Shown: positions 24,182 through 32,357 of the stretch, piece after piece
Layout: every line of letters begins with the position of its first letter
How positions within the stretch are numbered: the first letter of the stretch is position 1
NCBI GenBank assembly: GCA_964517215.1
Contig: CAZFBR010000001.1
Location: 33,977 to 97,976 of the forward strand
DNA from: CAZFBR01 sp035353495 [NCBI: uncultured bacterium]
GTDB lineage: Bacteria; DAOPZR01
Direction: 5' to 3'
Length of the DNA: 64,000 nt
Notes under the pieces: model-generated
Database searches by the model: none
Told to the model about the DNA's origin: nothing
Seen by the model: only the letters and a program-made list of their open reading frames with translations
Position numbers and translations under genes: made by a program

Positions 24182-26881
24182 ATGACCGTGTTCAATCCGC
24201 CGGCCGACCTGCCGGTATCTGAATCATTGCCGGAGCTGCGCACGCGGCTTGCTGCCGCGTCGCAGGTGCTGCTGCATGCCCCGCCGGGCGCGGGCAAGAC
24301 CACGGTTGTGCCGCCCGCGCTGCTGGCGGAGCCGTGGCTGCGTGGCCGGCGCATCCTGGTGCTCGAGCCGCGGCGGATCGCGGCGCGCGCTGCCGCAGCC
24401 CGGGTTGCCGAGCTGCTGGGTGATCGTGTCGGCGGGGTGGTTGGCTATCGCACCCGCCTGGAAACGCGCGTCTCCGCTGCCACCCGCATCGAGTTCCTGA
24501 CTGAAGGGCTGCTCGCCCGCCGTCTGCAGCATGACCCGACCCTCGACGGGATTGGTGCCGTTATCTTTGATGAATTTCACGAGCGCCACCTTACCGGTGA
24601 CCTCGCGCTGGCACTGGCGCTTGATGCGCAGCGGCAGGTGCGGCCCGACCTGAAGCTCATCGTCATGTCCGCCACCCTCGCCGTGGCGGCGCTGCAGCGC
24701 CTGCTGCCGCAGGCCGCGACCGTCGCCTGCACCGGGCGCATGTTCCCGGTTGCTATCCGCCACCTGCCGGAGACGCCGGACGACTATTGCGCCGCCGCTG
24801 TGGCGACGATCCGGCGTGCCCTGTCCGAAACTGCCGGCGATATTCTGGTGTTTCTCCCCGGCATCGCCGCCATCCGCCGCGTGCAGCAGGCGCTTACTGA
24901 CCTGCCGGCGCAGGTGGTGACGCTCTTTGGCGACCTTGCCGCCGACGAGCAGGATGCCGTGCTCCGGCCCGGTGCGCATGCCGCCCGGCGGGTTATTTTG
25001 GCGACACCACTGGCGGAAACCAGCGTGACGGTGCCGGGGGTCAGCGTCGTTATCGACAGCGGCTGGCAGCGCCAGCCGCGGTATGAACCTGCGCGGGAAA
25101 TGACCCGGCTCGCCACCGTACGCGTGAGCAAGGCCAATGCCGAGCAGCGTGCCGGACGCGCCGGGCGGCTGGGCCCGGGCGTTTGCTATCGTCTGTGGAG
25201 CGCCGGCACCCAGCATGCCCTGCTTGAGCATCCCGAACCAGAAATGCTGCAGGCCGACCTGGCACCGCTTGCGCTCGAGTTGGCTGCCTGGGGCGTGGCC
25301 GATCCTGCGACCTTGACCTGGCTTGACCCGCCCCCCGCCGGCGCTTTCGCCCGCGCCCGGGCCACCCTTGCAGCACTCGGCGCAGTGGAAGTGACGCATG
25401 CGCTGGAAGACGCAACGGATGCCGTCAACGTCAGTGCCGGTGCGGGTCATGACGCAGAAGAATCGCTGAATGCCGAATGTGGCACTGACAATTCACTGCA
25501 CAGTAAGCAAGATTCAATCATCGTTCCCCGCGCCTGCGATGCGGGAGAGAAAGTGCGCGAGGCCGGTGAGAGTCAATATGGCCGGATCACACGGTCTGGC
25601 CGGCAGCTGGCTGCACTTCCTCTGCATCCGCGATTGGCGGCAATGCTGCTCTTTGGCGCTGCCCGCGGGCAGGGCGCGCTGGCGGCGGATATTGCCGCCC
25701 TGCTTGCGGAACGCGATATCCTTGCCCGAGCTGACAATTGCGATCTGGCGGCCCGACTGGCCGTCCTGCACGCCTGCCGGCGCGGTCGCAGGCCGCATGA
25801 TTGTGACCGTAATGCTGTTGCCGCAGTGGTGCGGGTGGCGGCGCAACTGCACCTGCTGCTGCGGGACACGCCGCTGCCGAACGGGATACCGCTGGCCTCC
25901 GATGACGACACTGCCGGTATCCTGCTGGCGCACGCCTATCCCGAACGGCTGGGCAAGCGCCGCGAACCGGGGAATGATCTCTTTCTGCTCGCCGGCGGGC
26001 GCGGGGCCCGCTTGCGCGCCGGCGTTGCCCTCCGCGGCTGCGAATTCATCGTGGCCGCCGACATTGATAGCGGGCAGCGCGACAGTATCATCCATCTCGC
26101 TGCCGGTCTTTCCGCGGCGGCGGTGCGCATCGCATTCGCTGACCGCATTTGCTGGCGGGAACGGGTTTTCTGGTCGGACCGCGACGGCGATCTCGTCGCC
26201 ACCCGCGCGGAAATGCTTGATGCGCTGGTGCTGTGTGAAGGACCGTGGGAAAAGCCGGATCCTGCCGCTGCGACTGCGGCGCTGCTCACCGGCATTCGCG
26301 CGCGCGGGCTGGCAGCGTTACCCTGGCGCGAGGATGACCGGCAGTGGCAGCAGCGGGTCCTGTGTCTGCGCACCTGGCTGCCCGACGGGAACTGGCCTGA
26401 CGTCAGTGATGAATGGCTGCTCGCCAATCTCGAACAGTGGCTCGCGCCGTCGCTTGCAGGTATCACCCGGTTTGCCCGGCTGGCAGCGCTTGATCTGGCG
26501 GCGGCGCTCAACCACCTGCTTGACTACCGGCAGCGTCAGCAGCTGGCGGCACTGGCGCCGACGCATATCACCGTGCCCACCGGCTCGTCCATCCGCCTGC
26601 GGTATGCACTGGGTCAGGCGCCGGTGCTGGCGGTGCGGTTGCAGGAGATGTTCGGCTGCGTCGCTACGCCGTGCGTGGCCGGTGGCAGGGTGAAGGTGCT
26701 GCTCCAGCTGCTCTCGCCCGCCCATCGCCCGGTGCAGGTTACCGACGATCTTGCCGGGTTCTGGTCCGGCTCGTATGCCGAGGTGCGCCGCGAGCTGCGC
26801 GGCCGCTACCCGAAACATGTCTGGCCCGACGATCCGCGTCACGCTGCGCCCACCCGTCGCGCCAAGCCGCGCCCGCAATAG
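24182..26881 (+). CDS. hrpB: ATP-dependent helicase HrpB (DEAH/RHA), with an internal insertion
   Basis: 899 residues. The helicase core occupies about 20-400: Walker A P-P-G-A-G-K-T-T, motif II D-E-F-H, motif III S-A-T-L, then motif V/VI with Q-R-A-G-R-A-G-R-L-G-P-G. The winged helix/HA2 and the HrpB-specific C-terminus follow, ending near P-K-H-V-W-P-D-D-P. HrpB proteins are DEAH-type RNA helicases of poorly known cellular role. Odd: between A-L-G-A-V-E (about 400) and G-R-Q-L-A-A-L-P-L-H-P-R there are about 60 extra, polar, less GC-biased residues where relatives have only a few. The frame stays open through the insert. Confidence 0.92.
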   Translation: MTVFNPPADLPVSESLPELRTRLAAASQVLLHAPPGAGKTTVVPPALLAEPWLRGRRILVLEPRRIAARAAAARVAELLGDRVGGVVGYRTRLETRVSAATRIEFLTEGLLARRLQHDPTLDGIGAVIFDEFHERHLTGDLALALALDAQRQVRPDLKLIVMSATLAVAALQRLLPQAATVACTGRMFPVAIRHLPETPDDYCAAAVATIRRALSETAGDILVFLPGIAAIRRVQQALTDLPAQVVTLFGDLAADEQDAVLRPGAHAARRVILATPLAETSVTVPGVSVVIDSGWQRQPRYEPAREMTRLATVRVSKANAEQRAGRAGRLGPGVCYRLWSAGTQHALLEHPEPEMLQADLAPLALELAAWGVADPATLTWLDPPPAGAFARARATLAALGAVEVTHALEDATDAVNVSAGAGHDAEESLNAECGTDNSLHSKQDSIIVPRACDAGEKVREAGESQYGRITRSGRQLAALPLHPRLAAMLLFGAARGQGALAADIAALLAERDILARADNCDLAARLAVLHACRRGRRPHDCDRNAVAAVVRVAAQLHLLLRDTPLPNGIPLASDDDTAGILLAHAYPERLGKRREPGNDLFLLAGGRGARLRAGVALRGCEFIVAADIDSGQRDSIIHLAAGLSAAAVRIAFADRICWRERVFWSDRDGDLVATRAEMLDALVLCEGPWEKPDPAAATAALLTGIRARGLAALPWREDDRQWQQRVLCLRTWLPDGNWPDVSDEWLLANLEQWLAPSLAGITRFARLAALDLAAALNHLLDYRQRQQLAALAPTHITVPTGSSIRLRYALGQAPVLAVRLQEMFGCVATPCVAGGRVKVLLQLLSPAHRPVQVTDDLAGFWSGSYAEVRRELRGRYPKHVWPDDPRHAAPTRRAKPRPQ
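25397..25590 (+). repeat. In-frame insert in hrpB with a REP-like palindrome
   Basis: The inserted stretch is less GC-rich than the rest of the gene. Around 25530-25575 it contains a short inverted repeat (CCCGC near 25533, GCGGG near 25546) followed by GAGAGAAAGTG and GCCGGTGAG. This loosely resembles the GGGAGAGGG/GGTGAGGG layout of intergenic palindromic repeats known in several bacteria. I see no second copy in this window. It could equally be a lineage-specific loop. Confidence 0.35.
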
Positions 26882-27112
26882 TCCGCGCACCAGTGCACGG
26901 GTTCCCTGCCGAAATGCAATGTGGCAGAGAAGGGTCGGGTGCTGCGCAAATCCATAGTTGTATTACAAAATGATTAAAACCAAAAATTGATACACGCATT
27001 GACTTTAATATCGTATTAACATACAGTAATGGTACGTGAAACTGGGAAATGACGCTGCAGGTTTGATGGTGATGATAATGATGCTGATGCAATTGACACA
27101 CAGCGCACGCGA
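26882..27112. other. AT-rich intergenic stretch
   Basis: 231 bases, sharply more AT-rich than the flanking hrpB gene. Apart from the promoter at 26999-27027, I see no gene or repeat in it. Confidence 0.5.
26999..27027 (+). promoter_or_regulatory. Promoter for the orphan membrane protein
   Basis: TTGACT, 17 bases, TACAGT, in AT-rich DNA 86 bases before the start at 27113. Confidence 0.5.
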
Positions 27113-27745
27113 ATGACGCGCAGGATACAGGTGCCGGTATGGTGGGCGCTGTTCGGGTTGGTGTTGGTTGCCGCTGGTGTTTGGTGGTTCAAACAGCCCA
27201 AAGCTTTGGTTGCCGGCTATGACCCTCCGCATAACCTGGTCGCATCGCTTTGTGGCGCTGACAGTACGACGTTGAATGCGCGAGTGCGTGCGGATTTTCT
27301 GTTGCGCGTACAAGAAAACCGTCGGGGTGAGATTCAGCGTGCATATCCGCAATTGGTTGAACATCCTGGTTTGGAGGGCTTCCTCCTGTCGCTGCCGGCA
27401 TATGGCAAAAGGAATGCAGACGGATATGGTTGCCGTTTCGTCTTACCCGATGGCGGAAATGACACACTTGTCGTATTTCCCGAGTATTATCCGCCCCTTG
27501 AATTCCGCACGGCATCTGGTGAACAGGTTCCTACGCGGTTGGGGACCGATAATCAGGAATCGTTCCATGTTCTGTACCAACAAACCCGGCAGCGTTATTG
27601 GATGTTCGTGCAAATGGGGTGGGGGTACCCGGGGGTAATGTATGGCCCATTTGCTGAACCGGCAAGCTATCCGCCGGCTGTCGCAGAACAGCTGAACAAA
27701 GTGCGCCGTCAAATCATCGCCGATGCCGGAGGCATTGCCGATTAG
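27113..27745 (+). CDS. Hypothetical membrane-anchored protein
   Basis: 210 residues that I do not recognise. The N-terminus has a charged M-T-R-R start and a hydrophobic segment at about 9-25 (V-W-W-A-L-F-G-L-V-L-V-A-A-G-V). The rest is a soluble, probably extracytoplasmic domain with many aromatic residues (Y-G-C-R-F-V, V-F-P-E-Y-Y-P-P-L-E-F). One Cys is in S-L-C-G-A and another in G-Y-G-C-R, which could pair. Codon and base use are much less GC-biased than its neighbours, so it was probably acquired by transfer. No strong ribosome binding site precedes the ATG. It is followed by a gap without a clear gene. Confidence 0.6.
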   Translation: MTRRIQVPVWWALFGLVLVAAGVWWFKQPKALVAGYDPPHNLVASLCGADSTTLNARVRADFLLRVQENRRGEIQRAYPQLVEHPGLEGFLLSLPAYGKRNADGYGCRFVLPDGGNDTLVVFPEYYPPLEFRTASGEQVPTRLGTDNQESFHVLYQQTRQRYWMFVQMGWGYPGVMYGPFAEPASYPPAVAEQLNKVRRQIIADAGGIAD

Positions 27746-28057
27746 ACAAGAACTGACCCCAGGGCGAATTGCCCTGTGCAGGGGTGGACTTCAACTGTGG
27801 TGCGCGCCGGGTGTTCGGCGGCAGCATATATATGCAGGTGCCATTTGTTGTGCGTTGCTTGTGTGTTTCTTATGCCTTCTTGAATCATCCTGGCCGACAA
27901 TATGTGCAGGTTTCAGCAAGGTGATATGCAGCATCAAACACGTCTGCACCAGGCATCGCACCGACTTGGACGCCGGCACATAAGTGCCTGACGGGTGCTC
28001 ATCATTGCGGGATATCCTCATGTCGTTCAGGCACATTGCACTGCCGGGTGCCGGCAA
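27746..28057. other. Intergenic region without a supported gene
   Basis: About 310 bases, moderately AT-rich in the middle (27830-27930). Short open frames exist, but none has a ribosome binding site or recognisable sequence. I see no repeat or RNA. Confidence 0.5.
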
Positions 28058-28086
28058 TTGACGGCCCGCGGGGAAAGGGCTATGAT
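28058..28086 (+). promoter_or_regulatory. Promoter for comM
   Basis: TTGACG, 17 bases, TATGAT; about 45 bases before the start. Confidence 0.65.
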
Positions 28087-28130
28087 AACGGCATGGCATC
28101 CGCCGGAGCGGGCCGGGAGACGGGGACGCG

Positions 28131-29648
28131 ATGTTTGTCCGCCTGATCTCGGCCGCGCTGTTCGGGATTGAGGCGTACCGCCTCGAAGTCGAGGTGGACG
28201 TCGCCAACGGCATCCCCTGTTTCACCATCGTCGGCATGCCCGACACCGCCATCCGCGAAAGCCGCGAGCGGGTGCGCGCGGCGCTCAAGAACAACGGCTT
28301 CGAATTCCCCGCCAAGCGCATCACCGTCAACCTCGCCCCTGCCGACCGGAAAAAAGAAGGCGCGGCGTTCGACCTGCCCATGGCGCTCGGCATCATCGCC
28401 GCCTCGGGCCAGCTCCGGCGCACGGCCTTCACTGAGGTGCTCATTGTCGGCGAGCTCGCGCTCGACGGCACGCTGCGGCCGGTGCCCGGCATCTTGCCCA
28501 TCGCCATGGACGCGGAACGGCATGGCGCGCAGTTCCTGCTCGTCCCTGCCGCCAATGCGGCTGAAGCGGCGGCGGTAATTCCGGCGGAACGCATCGTCCC
28601 GCTCGCCACCCTGGCGCAGGCGGTGGCGTGGCTGCAGGGCGAGCTGCCGCCCGAGGCGTTGCGGCTGCCGCCGCCGCCGGTCTGGCAGCCGCGCGACAGC
28701 GTTGACCTGCGCGAAGTGAAGGGTCAGGCGTCGGCCAAGCGCGCGCTGGAGATCGCCGCGGCGGGCGCGCATAACCTGCTCTTTATCGGTCCGCCCGGAT
28801 CGGGCAAGACCATGCTGGCGCGACGGCTCCCCACCATCCTCCCTGAGCTGACCCGCGACGAGGCGGTGGCGGTGACCCGCGTCCACAGCGTTGCCGGCCT
28901 GCTGCCGGCGGGGCAGGGGCTGCTGCGCGAACGGCCGTTCCGCGCGCCGCATCACACGGTGAGCGATGCCGGGCTGATCGGCGGCGGGCAGATCCCGCGC
29001 CCGGGCGAGGTTTCGCTCGCCCATTTCGGGGTGCTCTTTCTCGACGAACTGCCCGAATTCCAGCGCCATGTCCTCGAAGCGATGCGCCAGCCGCTCGAGG
29101 GGGGTGAGGTGACCATTGCCCGGTCGGCCATGACGCTGCAGTTCCCCGCGCGGTTCATGCTGGTGGCGGCGATGAATCCCTGCCCCTGCGGCTTCCGCGG
29201 CGATCCGCGTCATGCCTGCACCTGCCGGCCCGACGAAATCGACCGCTACCTGGCGAAAATCTCCGGACCGCTGCTCGACCGCATCGACCTGCACCTCGAA
29301 GTGCCTGCCGTGTCGTACGATGAACTGCAGCAGCGCAGCGGCGACGGCGAGCATTCCGCTGCGGTCCGCACCCGTGTCGCCCGGGCGCGTACTATTCAGG
29401 CGCAGCGCGGTCCGCACTGGAATGCCTATCTTTCAGAAAAGGAAGTGCGGGCGGCGGTGGTGCTCGACCAGTCAGCTGAGGATTTGCTGCGCATGGCAGT
29501 TGACCGGCAGGGTTTCAGCGCCCGCGCCTATCATCGCGTCCTGAAGGTGGCACGCACCATTGCGGATCTTGCCGGGAGTGATCGTGTCGCCACGGACCAC
29601 GTCGCCGAGGCGCTGTCGTACCGCGCGCTCGAACGGATTCCCGAATGA
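28131..29648 (+). CDS. comM: ComM/YifB family Mg-chelatase-like AAA+ protein
   Basis: 505 residues: an N-terminal Lon-protease-like ChlI domain (about 1-165, containing I-V-G-M-P-D-T-A-I-R-E-S), a AAA+ core with Walker A G-P-P-G-S-G-K-T at about 222 and Walker B L-F-L-D-E-L-P-E-F, the C-P-C-G segment with paired Cys (C-P-C-G-F-R-G-D-P-R-H-A-C-T-C) and a C-terminal Mg-chelatase domain. ComM acts as a hexameric helicase promoting branch migration during natural transformation in Vibrio and Haemophilus. The gene is widespread, so it does not prove competence here. Single gene with its own promoter. Confidence 0.93.
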   Translation: MFVRLISAALFGIEAYRLEVEVDVANGIPCFTIVGMPDTAIRESRERVRAALKNNGFEFPAKRITVNLAPADRKKEGAAFDLPMALGIIAASGQLRRTAFTEVLIVGELALDGTLRPVPGILPIAMDAERHGAQFLLVPAANAAEAAAVIPAERIVPLATLAQAVAWLQGELPPEALRLPPPPVWQPRDSVDLREVKGQASAKRALEIAAAGAHNLLFIGPPGSGKTMLARRLPTILPELTRDEAVAVTRVHSVAGLLPAGQGLLRERPFRAPHHTVSDAGLIGGGQIPRPGEVSLAHFGVLFLDELPEFQRHVLEAMRQPLEGGEVTIARSAMTLQFPARFMLVAAMNPCPCGFRGDPRHACTCRPDEIDRYLAKISGPLLDRIDLHLEVPAVSYDELQQRSGDGEHSAAVRTRVARARTIQAQRGPHWNAYLSEKEVRAAVVLDQSAEDLLRMAVDRQGFSARAYHRVLKVARTIADLAGSDRVATDHVAEALSYRALERIPE

Positions 29649-29749
29649 TTCGCCCGCGTCGCCGCGATGGTCTGGTATCCGTCGGGCCGAATGCCGGCAT
29701 ACCGCGGGACGTGTGCAGGATGTGGGCATCCGCTGCCGGTCATGGTGTG

Positions 29750-29758
29750 TGGTATAAT
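29750..29758 (+). promoter_or_regulatory. Extended -10 promoter for the small membrane protein
   Basis: TG-G-TATAAT, a consensus extended -10, 29 bases before the start; the -35 is poor. Confidence 0.6.
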
Positions 29759-29787
29759 TGCGGTAGAGGCAACCAGGGAGGCGGCCA

Positions 29788-30099
29788 ATGAATGATATCC
29801 AGCGTGATGAATTTCAGCGGTTTGCGGTACGCTTGTGCGTGGCCCGGCGATTGCTCGGCGGGTTTCTGCTGATCGGCGTGGGGTTGTACCTGTTGTCGGC
29901 CGGCGCCTTTTTCGGTCTGCACGGCTGGGTGATGCATCTTACGCATCACTGGTACGGGCTTATTCCGCCCCAGGTCGAGCTGCTGTCGCTGCTCTATTTC
30001 ACCGCCCTGAAATGCCTGTTTGCCGGGGTGGTGCTGCCGCTCTGGCTGAGCGCGCTGCTGACCGGCCGCTGGGTCGACCGCCAGCTCGGCGCGGCATAA
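29788..30099 (+). CDS. Small membrane protein, possibly DUF6868-like
   Basis: 103 residues with two hydrophobic segments, about 21-45 (L-L-G-G-F-L-L-I-G-V-G-L-Y-L) and about 70-92 (Y-F-T-A-L-K-C-L-F-A-G-V-V-L-P-L). A central H-x-W-Y-G-L loop lies between them. The layout of an F-x-R-F start, W-V-M-H before a W-Y/F-G-L motif, then L-K and a second helix recalls small DUF6868 proteins from memory, but I would not insist on it. Strong ribosome binding site (AGGGAGG). It has its own extended -10 promoter and faces a convergent ACT-domain gene across a terminator. Confidence 0.6.
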   Translation: MNDIQRDEFQRFAVRLCVARRLLGGFLLIGVGLYLLSAGAFFGLHGWVMHLTHHWYGLIPPQVELLSLLYFTALKCLFAGVVLPLWLSALLTGRWVDRQLGAA

Positions 30100-30128
30100 A
30101 AAACGCCGGACCGCGTTGCGGTCCGGCG
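30098..30128 (-). terminator. Rho-independent terminator of the ACT/ligase operon
   Basis: A perfect 11-bp stem (CGCCGGACCGC at 30104-30114, GCGGTCCGGCG at 30118-30128) with a 3-base loop. On the minus strand it is followed by six T (the A-tract at 30098-30103). It ends transcription from 33.6 kb and may also stop the small plus-strand gene. Confidence 0.8.
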
Positions 30129-30151
30129 CGAATGTGCGGCGGGGTGGCGGG

Positions 30152-30583
30152 CTACAGGGCGTAGACCTGCTCAGCGGTCAGCACGGGAATGCTGGCCGCC
30201 GCCAATGCCTTGACGCCCGCGGCAATATTCTCCGTGCGCATGACCACCACCGCATGCTTGGCGGACTTTTCCACGAACGCGTAGATGTATTCGACATTGA
30301 TCCCGGCAGTGCTCATCGCGCGCAGCACCGCCGCCAGCCCGCCCGGCCGGTCGCTCACCAGCACGGCGATAACCTCGGTTTCCTTGACGGTGAACCGCGC
30401 CTTTTCCAGCACCTGCTTGGCCCGGTCCGGTTCCGGCACAATCAGCCGCAGGATGCCGAAATCAGCGGTATCGGCGATTGATAACGCGCGGATATTGATC
30501 CCCGCCGCGCCCAGCGTCTCCACCGCCTCGAGCAGCCGTCCCTGCTTGTTCTCCAGAAAGATCGAGATCTGCTTGACTTTCAT
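30152..30583 (-). CDS. Tandem ACT-domain regulatory protein, copy 2
   Basis: 143 residues made of two ACT domains (about 1-70 and 71-143), with the ligand-loop patterns L-E-N-K-Q-G-R-L-L-E-A and V-S-D-R-P-G-G-L-A-A-V. ACT domains bind amino acids or similar small ligands. Each of the two neighbouring phenylacetate-CoA ligase genes has such a partner, so it probably senses aromatic amino acids or their products; this is inferred. The second of two close ATGs (30583) is chosen, because its distance to the AGGA ribosome binding site is right. It ends 24 bases from the terminator stem. Confidence 0.82.
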   Translation of the reverse strand: MKVKQISIFLENKQGRLLEAVETLGAAGINIRALSIADTADFGILRLIVPEPDRAKQVLEKARFTVKETEVIAVLVSDRPGGLAAVLRAMSTAGINVEYIYAFVEKSAKHAVVVMRTENIAAGVKALAAASIPVLTAEQVYAL

Positions 30584-30598
30584 GATCATTCCTTTCCC

Positions 30599-31918
30599 CT
30601 ACAGGTTCCGCTGATCGATGACGCGCACGGCCTTGCCTTCGCTGCGCGGCAGCGACTTCGGCTCGACCAGAGCCACCTTCACCCGCAGGCCGACGGCCTG
30701 CTCGATATGCCGCTCCACCTTGCGTTTGAACTCCTCGACATGGCGGACCTCGTCGGAGAAGAAGCCCCTGCTCGCCTCGACCCGCACTTCGACCTCATCC
30801 AGCCCGCCGGCCGGGCGCGAGACGATGATCTGGTAGATCGGCTCCAGACCCTTGATCTCGAAGAGCGCGCGCTCGATCTGCGACGGGAAGAGAATGACCC
30901 CGCGGATCTTGAGCATGTCGTCCGACCGGCCGGTGATGCGGCTCATGCGCACCAGGGTGCGTCCGCAGGCGCAGGTCCCCCGCTCGAGCGAGGTCAGGTC
31001 GCGCGTGCGGAAACGCAGCATGGGCATCCCCTCGCGGGTGAGTGTGGTCAGCACCAGCTCGCCCACGGCGCCGTCGGGAAGCGGCTCGAGGGTTTCGGGC
31101 GACACCACCTCGGGAAAGAACAGGTCCTCGGCAATGTGCAGCCCGCACTTGGCGGGGCATTCCTGCGCCACGCCCGGTCCGATGACCTCGGTCAACCCGT
31201 AGATGTTGAGCGCCTGCAGCGGATAGCGCTTCTCGATCTCCGCACGCATGTGCTCCGTCCACATTTCCGCGCCGAACAGCCCGGCCTTGAGTTTCGTTTT
31301 GTGCAGGTCGATTCCCGCCTCGGCGGCGAGCTCGGCCAGGTGCAGCATGTAGGAGGGCGTGCCGGTGATGATTGTGCTGCCGAAATCCTGCAGGATGGTG
31401 AGCTGGCGCTTGCTGTTCCCTGCGGAGATCGGCACCAGCATGGCGCCGATGCGGTGTGCCCCGTAATGCACGCCCAGTCCGCCGGTGAACAGCCCGTAGC
31501 CGTAGCAGTTCTGCACGATATCCTCGGGCGTGGCCCCGGCCATGGTCATGGCGCGGGCCATCGCCTCGCCCCACAGCCTGATGTCACCGGCGGTATACCC
31601 GCTCACCACCGGCTTGCCGGTCGTGCCCGACGAGGTGTGGATCTCGACAATCTCGCGGCGCGGGACAGCGAACATGCCGAAGGGATAGCCCGCGCGCAGT
31701 TCCGGCTTGCCGATGCACGGCAGCCGGCGGATGTCGTCGAGCGTGCGGATATCCTCCGGCCTGACCTTCGCCGCCTTGAACGCCTGGCGGTAATACGGCA
31801 CGCGCGCATAGGCGTGCGCGACCGTCGCCTTCAGCCGGCGCAACTGCAGCGCGCGGCGCTTCGCCGCCGGCATGCACTCCGCCGCGCGGTCCCAGATGAG
31901 GTATTTTTTCCGTGCCAT
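30599..31918 (-). CDS. paaK: Phenylacetate-CoA ligase (AMP-forming), copy 3
   Basis: 439 residues. P-loop [11 protein letters not shown] is at about 95-105, then [18 protein letters not shown] and the hinge [13 protein letters not shown]-terminal AMP-binding domain from about 345. Likely substrates are phenylacetate, indoleacetate or related aryl acids. An AAGGAG ribosome binding site precedes the ATG at 31918; upstream in-frame codons overlap the preceding gene. It sits in a four-gene operon (ligase-ACT-ligase-ACT) and is flanked by ACT genes on both sides. Confidence 0.9.
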   Translation of the reverse strand: MARKKYLIWDRAAECMPAAKRRALQLRRLKATVAHAYARVPYYRQAFKAAKVRPEDIRTLDDIRRLPCIGKPELRAGYPFGMFAVPRREIVEIHTSSGTTGKPVVSGYTAGDIRLWGEAMARAMTMAGATPEDIVQNCYGYGLFTGGLGVHYGAHRIGAMLVPISAGNSKRQLTILQDFGSTIITGTPSYMLHLAELAAEAGIDLHKTKLKAGLFGAEMWTEHMRAEIEKRYPLQALNIYGLTEVIGPGVAQECPAKCGLHIAEDLFFPEVVSPETLEPLPDGAVGELVLTTLTREGMPMLRFRTRDLTSLERGTCACGRTLVRMSRITGRSDDMLKIRGVILFPSQIERALFEIKGLEPIYQIIVSRPAGGLDEVEVRVEASRGFFSDEVRHVEEFKRKVERHIEQAVGLRVKVALVEPKSLPRSEGKAVRVIDQRNL

Positions 31919-31928
31919 GATCGGCTCC

Positions 31929-32348
31929 TTAGTTCCCGTCGTACATGGTGAGGCCGGCCCCGGCCAGCTTGCGGCGCGCCGCCGCGATATCATCGGTCTC
32001 GACGACAAAATAGGCGATGGCCCGCTCCTGCGGAATCAGCACGTAGGCATTGTCGATATTGACCGCCTGCTGCTGCAGCGCGTCGGCCACGGCATGCAGT
32101 CCGCCCGGCCGGTCGCTGATGGCGATCGCCAGCACCTCGGTCACCGCCACGGTGAACCCCGCCTGCTCGAATGCGGTGGTGGCGCGGTCGGTATCGTCGA
32201 CGATGAACTTGATCACCCCGAACTTGCCGCTGCTGGCGATGTTCAGCGCGAGGATGTTGACCTTTTCCTGCGCCAGCACCCGGCAGATATTCTCCAGCTT
32301 GCCCGGCTGGTTCTTGGCGAACACCGAAATCTGGCGTAATGCGCCCAT
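31929..32348 (-). CDS. Tandem ACT-domain regulatory protein, copy 1
   Basis: 139 residues, two ACT domains (about 1-70 and 71-139) with [11 protein letters not shown] and [11 protein letters not shown] ligand loops. It is clearly related to the ACT protein at 30152, so the ligase-ACT pair has been duplicated. AGGAGG ribosome binding site. Presumed sensor of aromatic amino acids or aryl acids; the ligand is unproven. Confidence 0.82.
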   Translation of the reverse strand: MGALRQISVFAKNQPGKLENICRVLAQEKVNILALNIASSGKFGVIKFIVDDTDRATTAFEQAGFTVAVTEVLAIAISDRPGGLHAVADALQQQAVNIDNAYVLIPQERAIAYFVVETDDIAAARRKLAGAGLTMYDGN

Positions 32349-32357
32349 GGCTTCCTC

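Noticed and set aside
27723-27983. 86-codon frame after the orphan membrane protein
   Set aside because: No ribosome binding site, low-quality sequence and overlap with the preceding gene.
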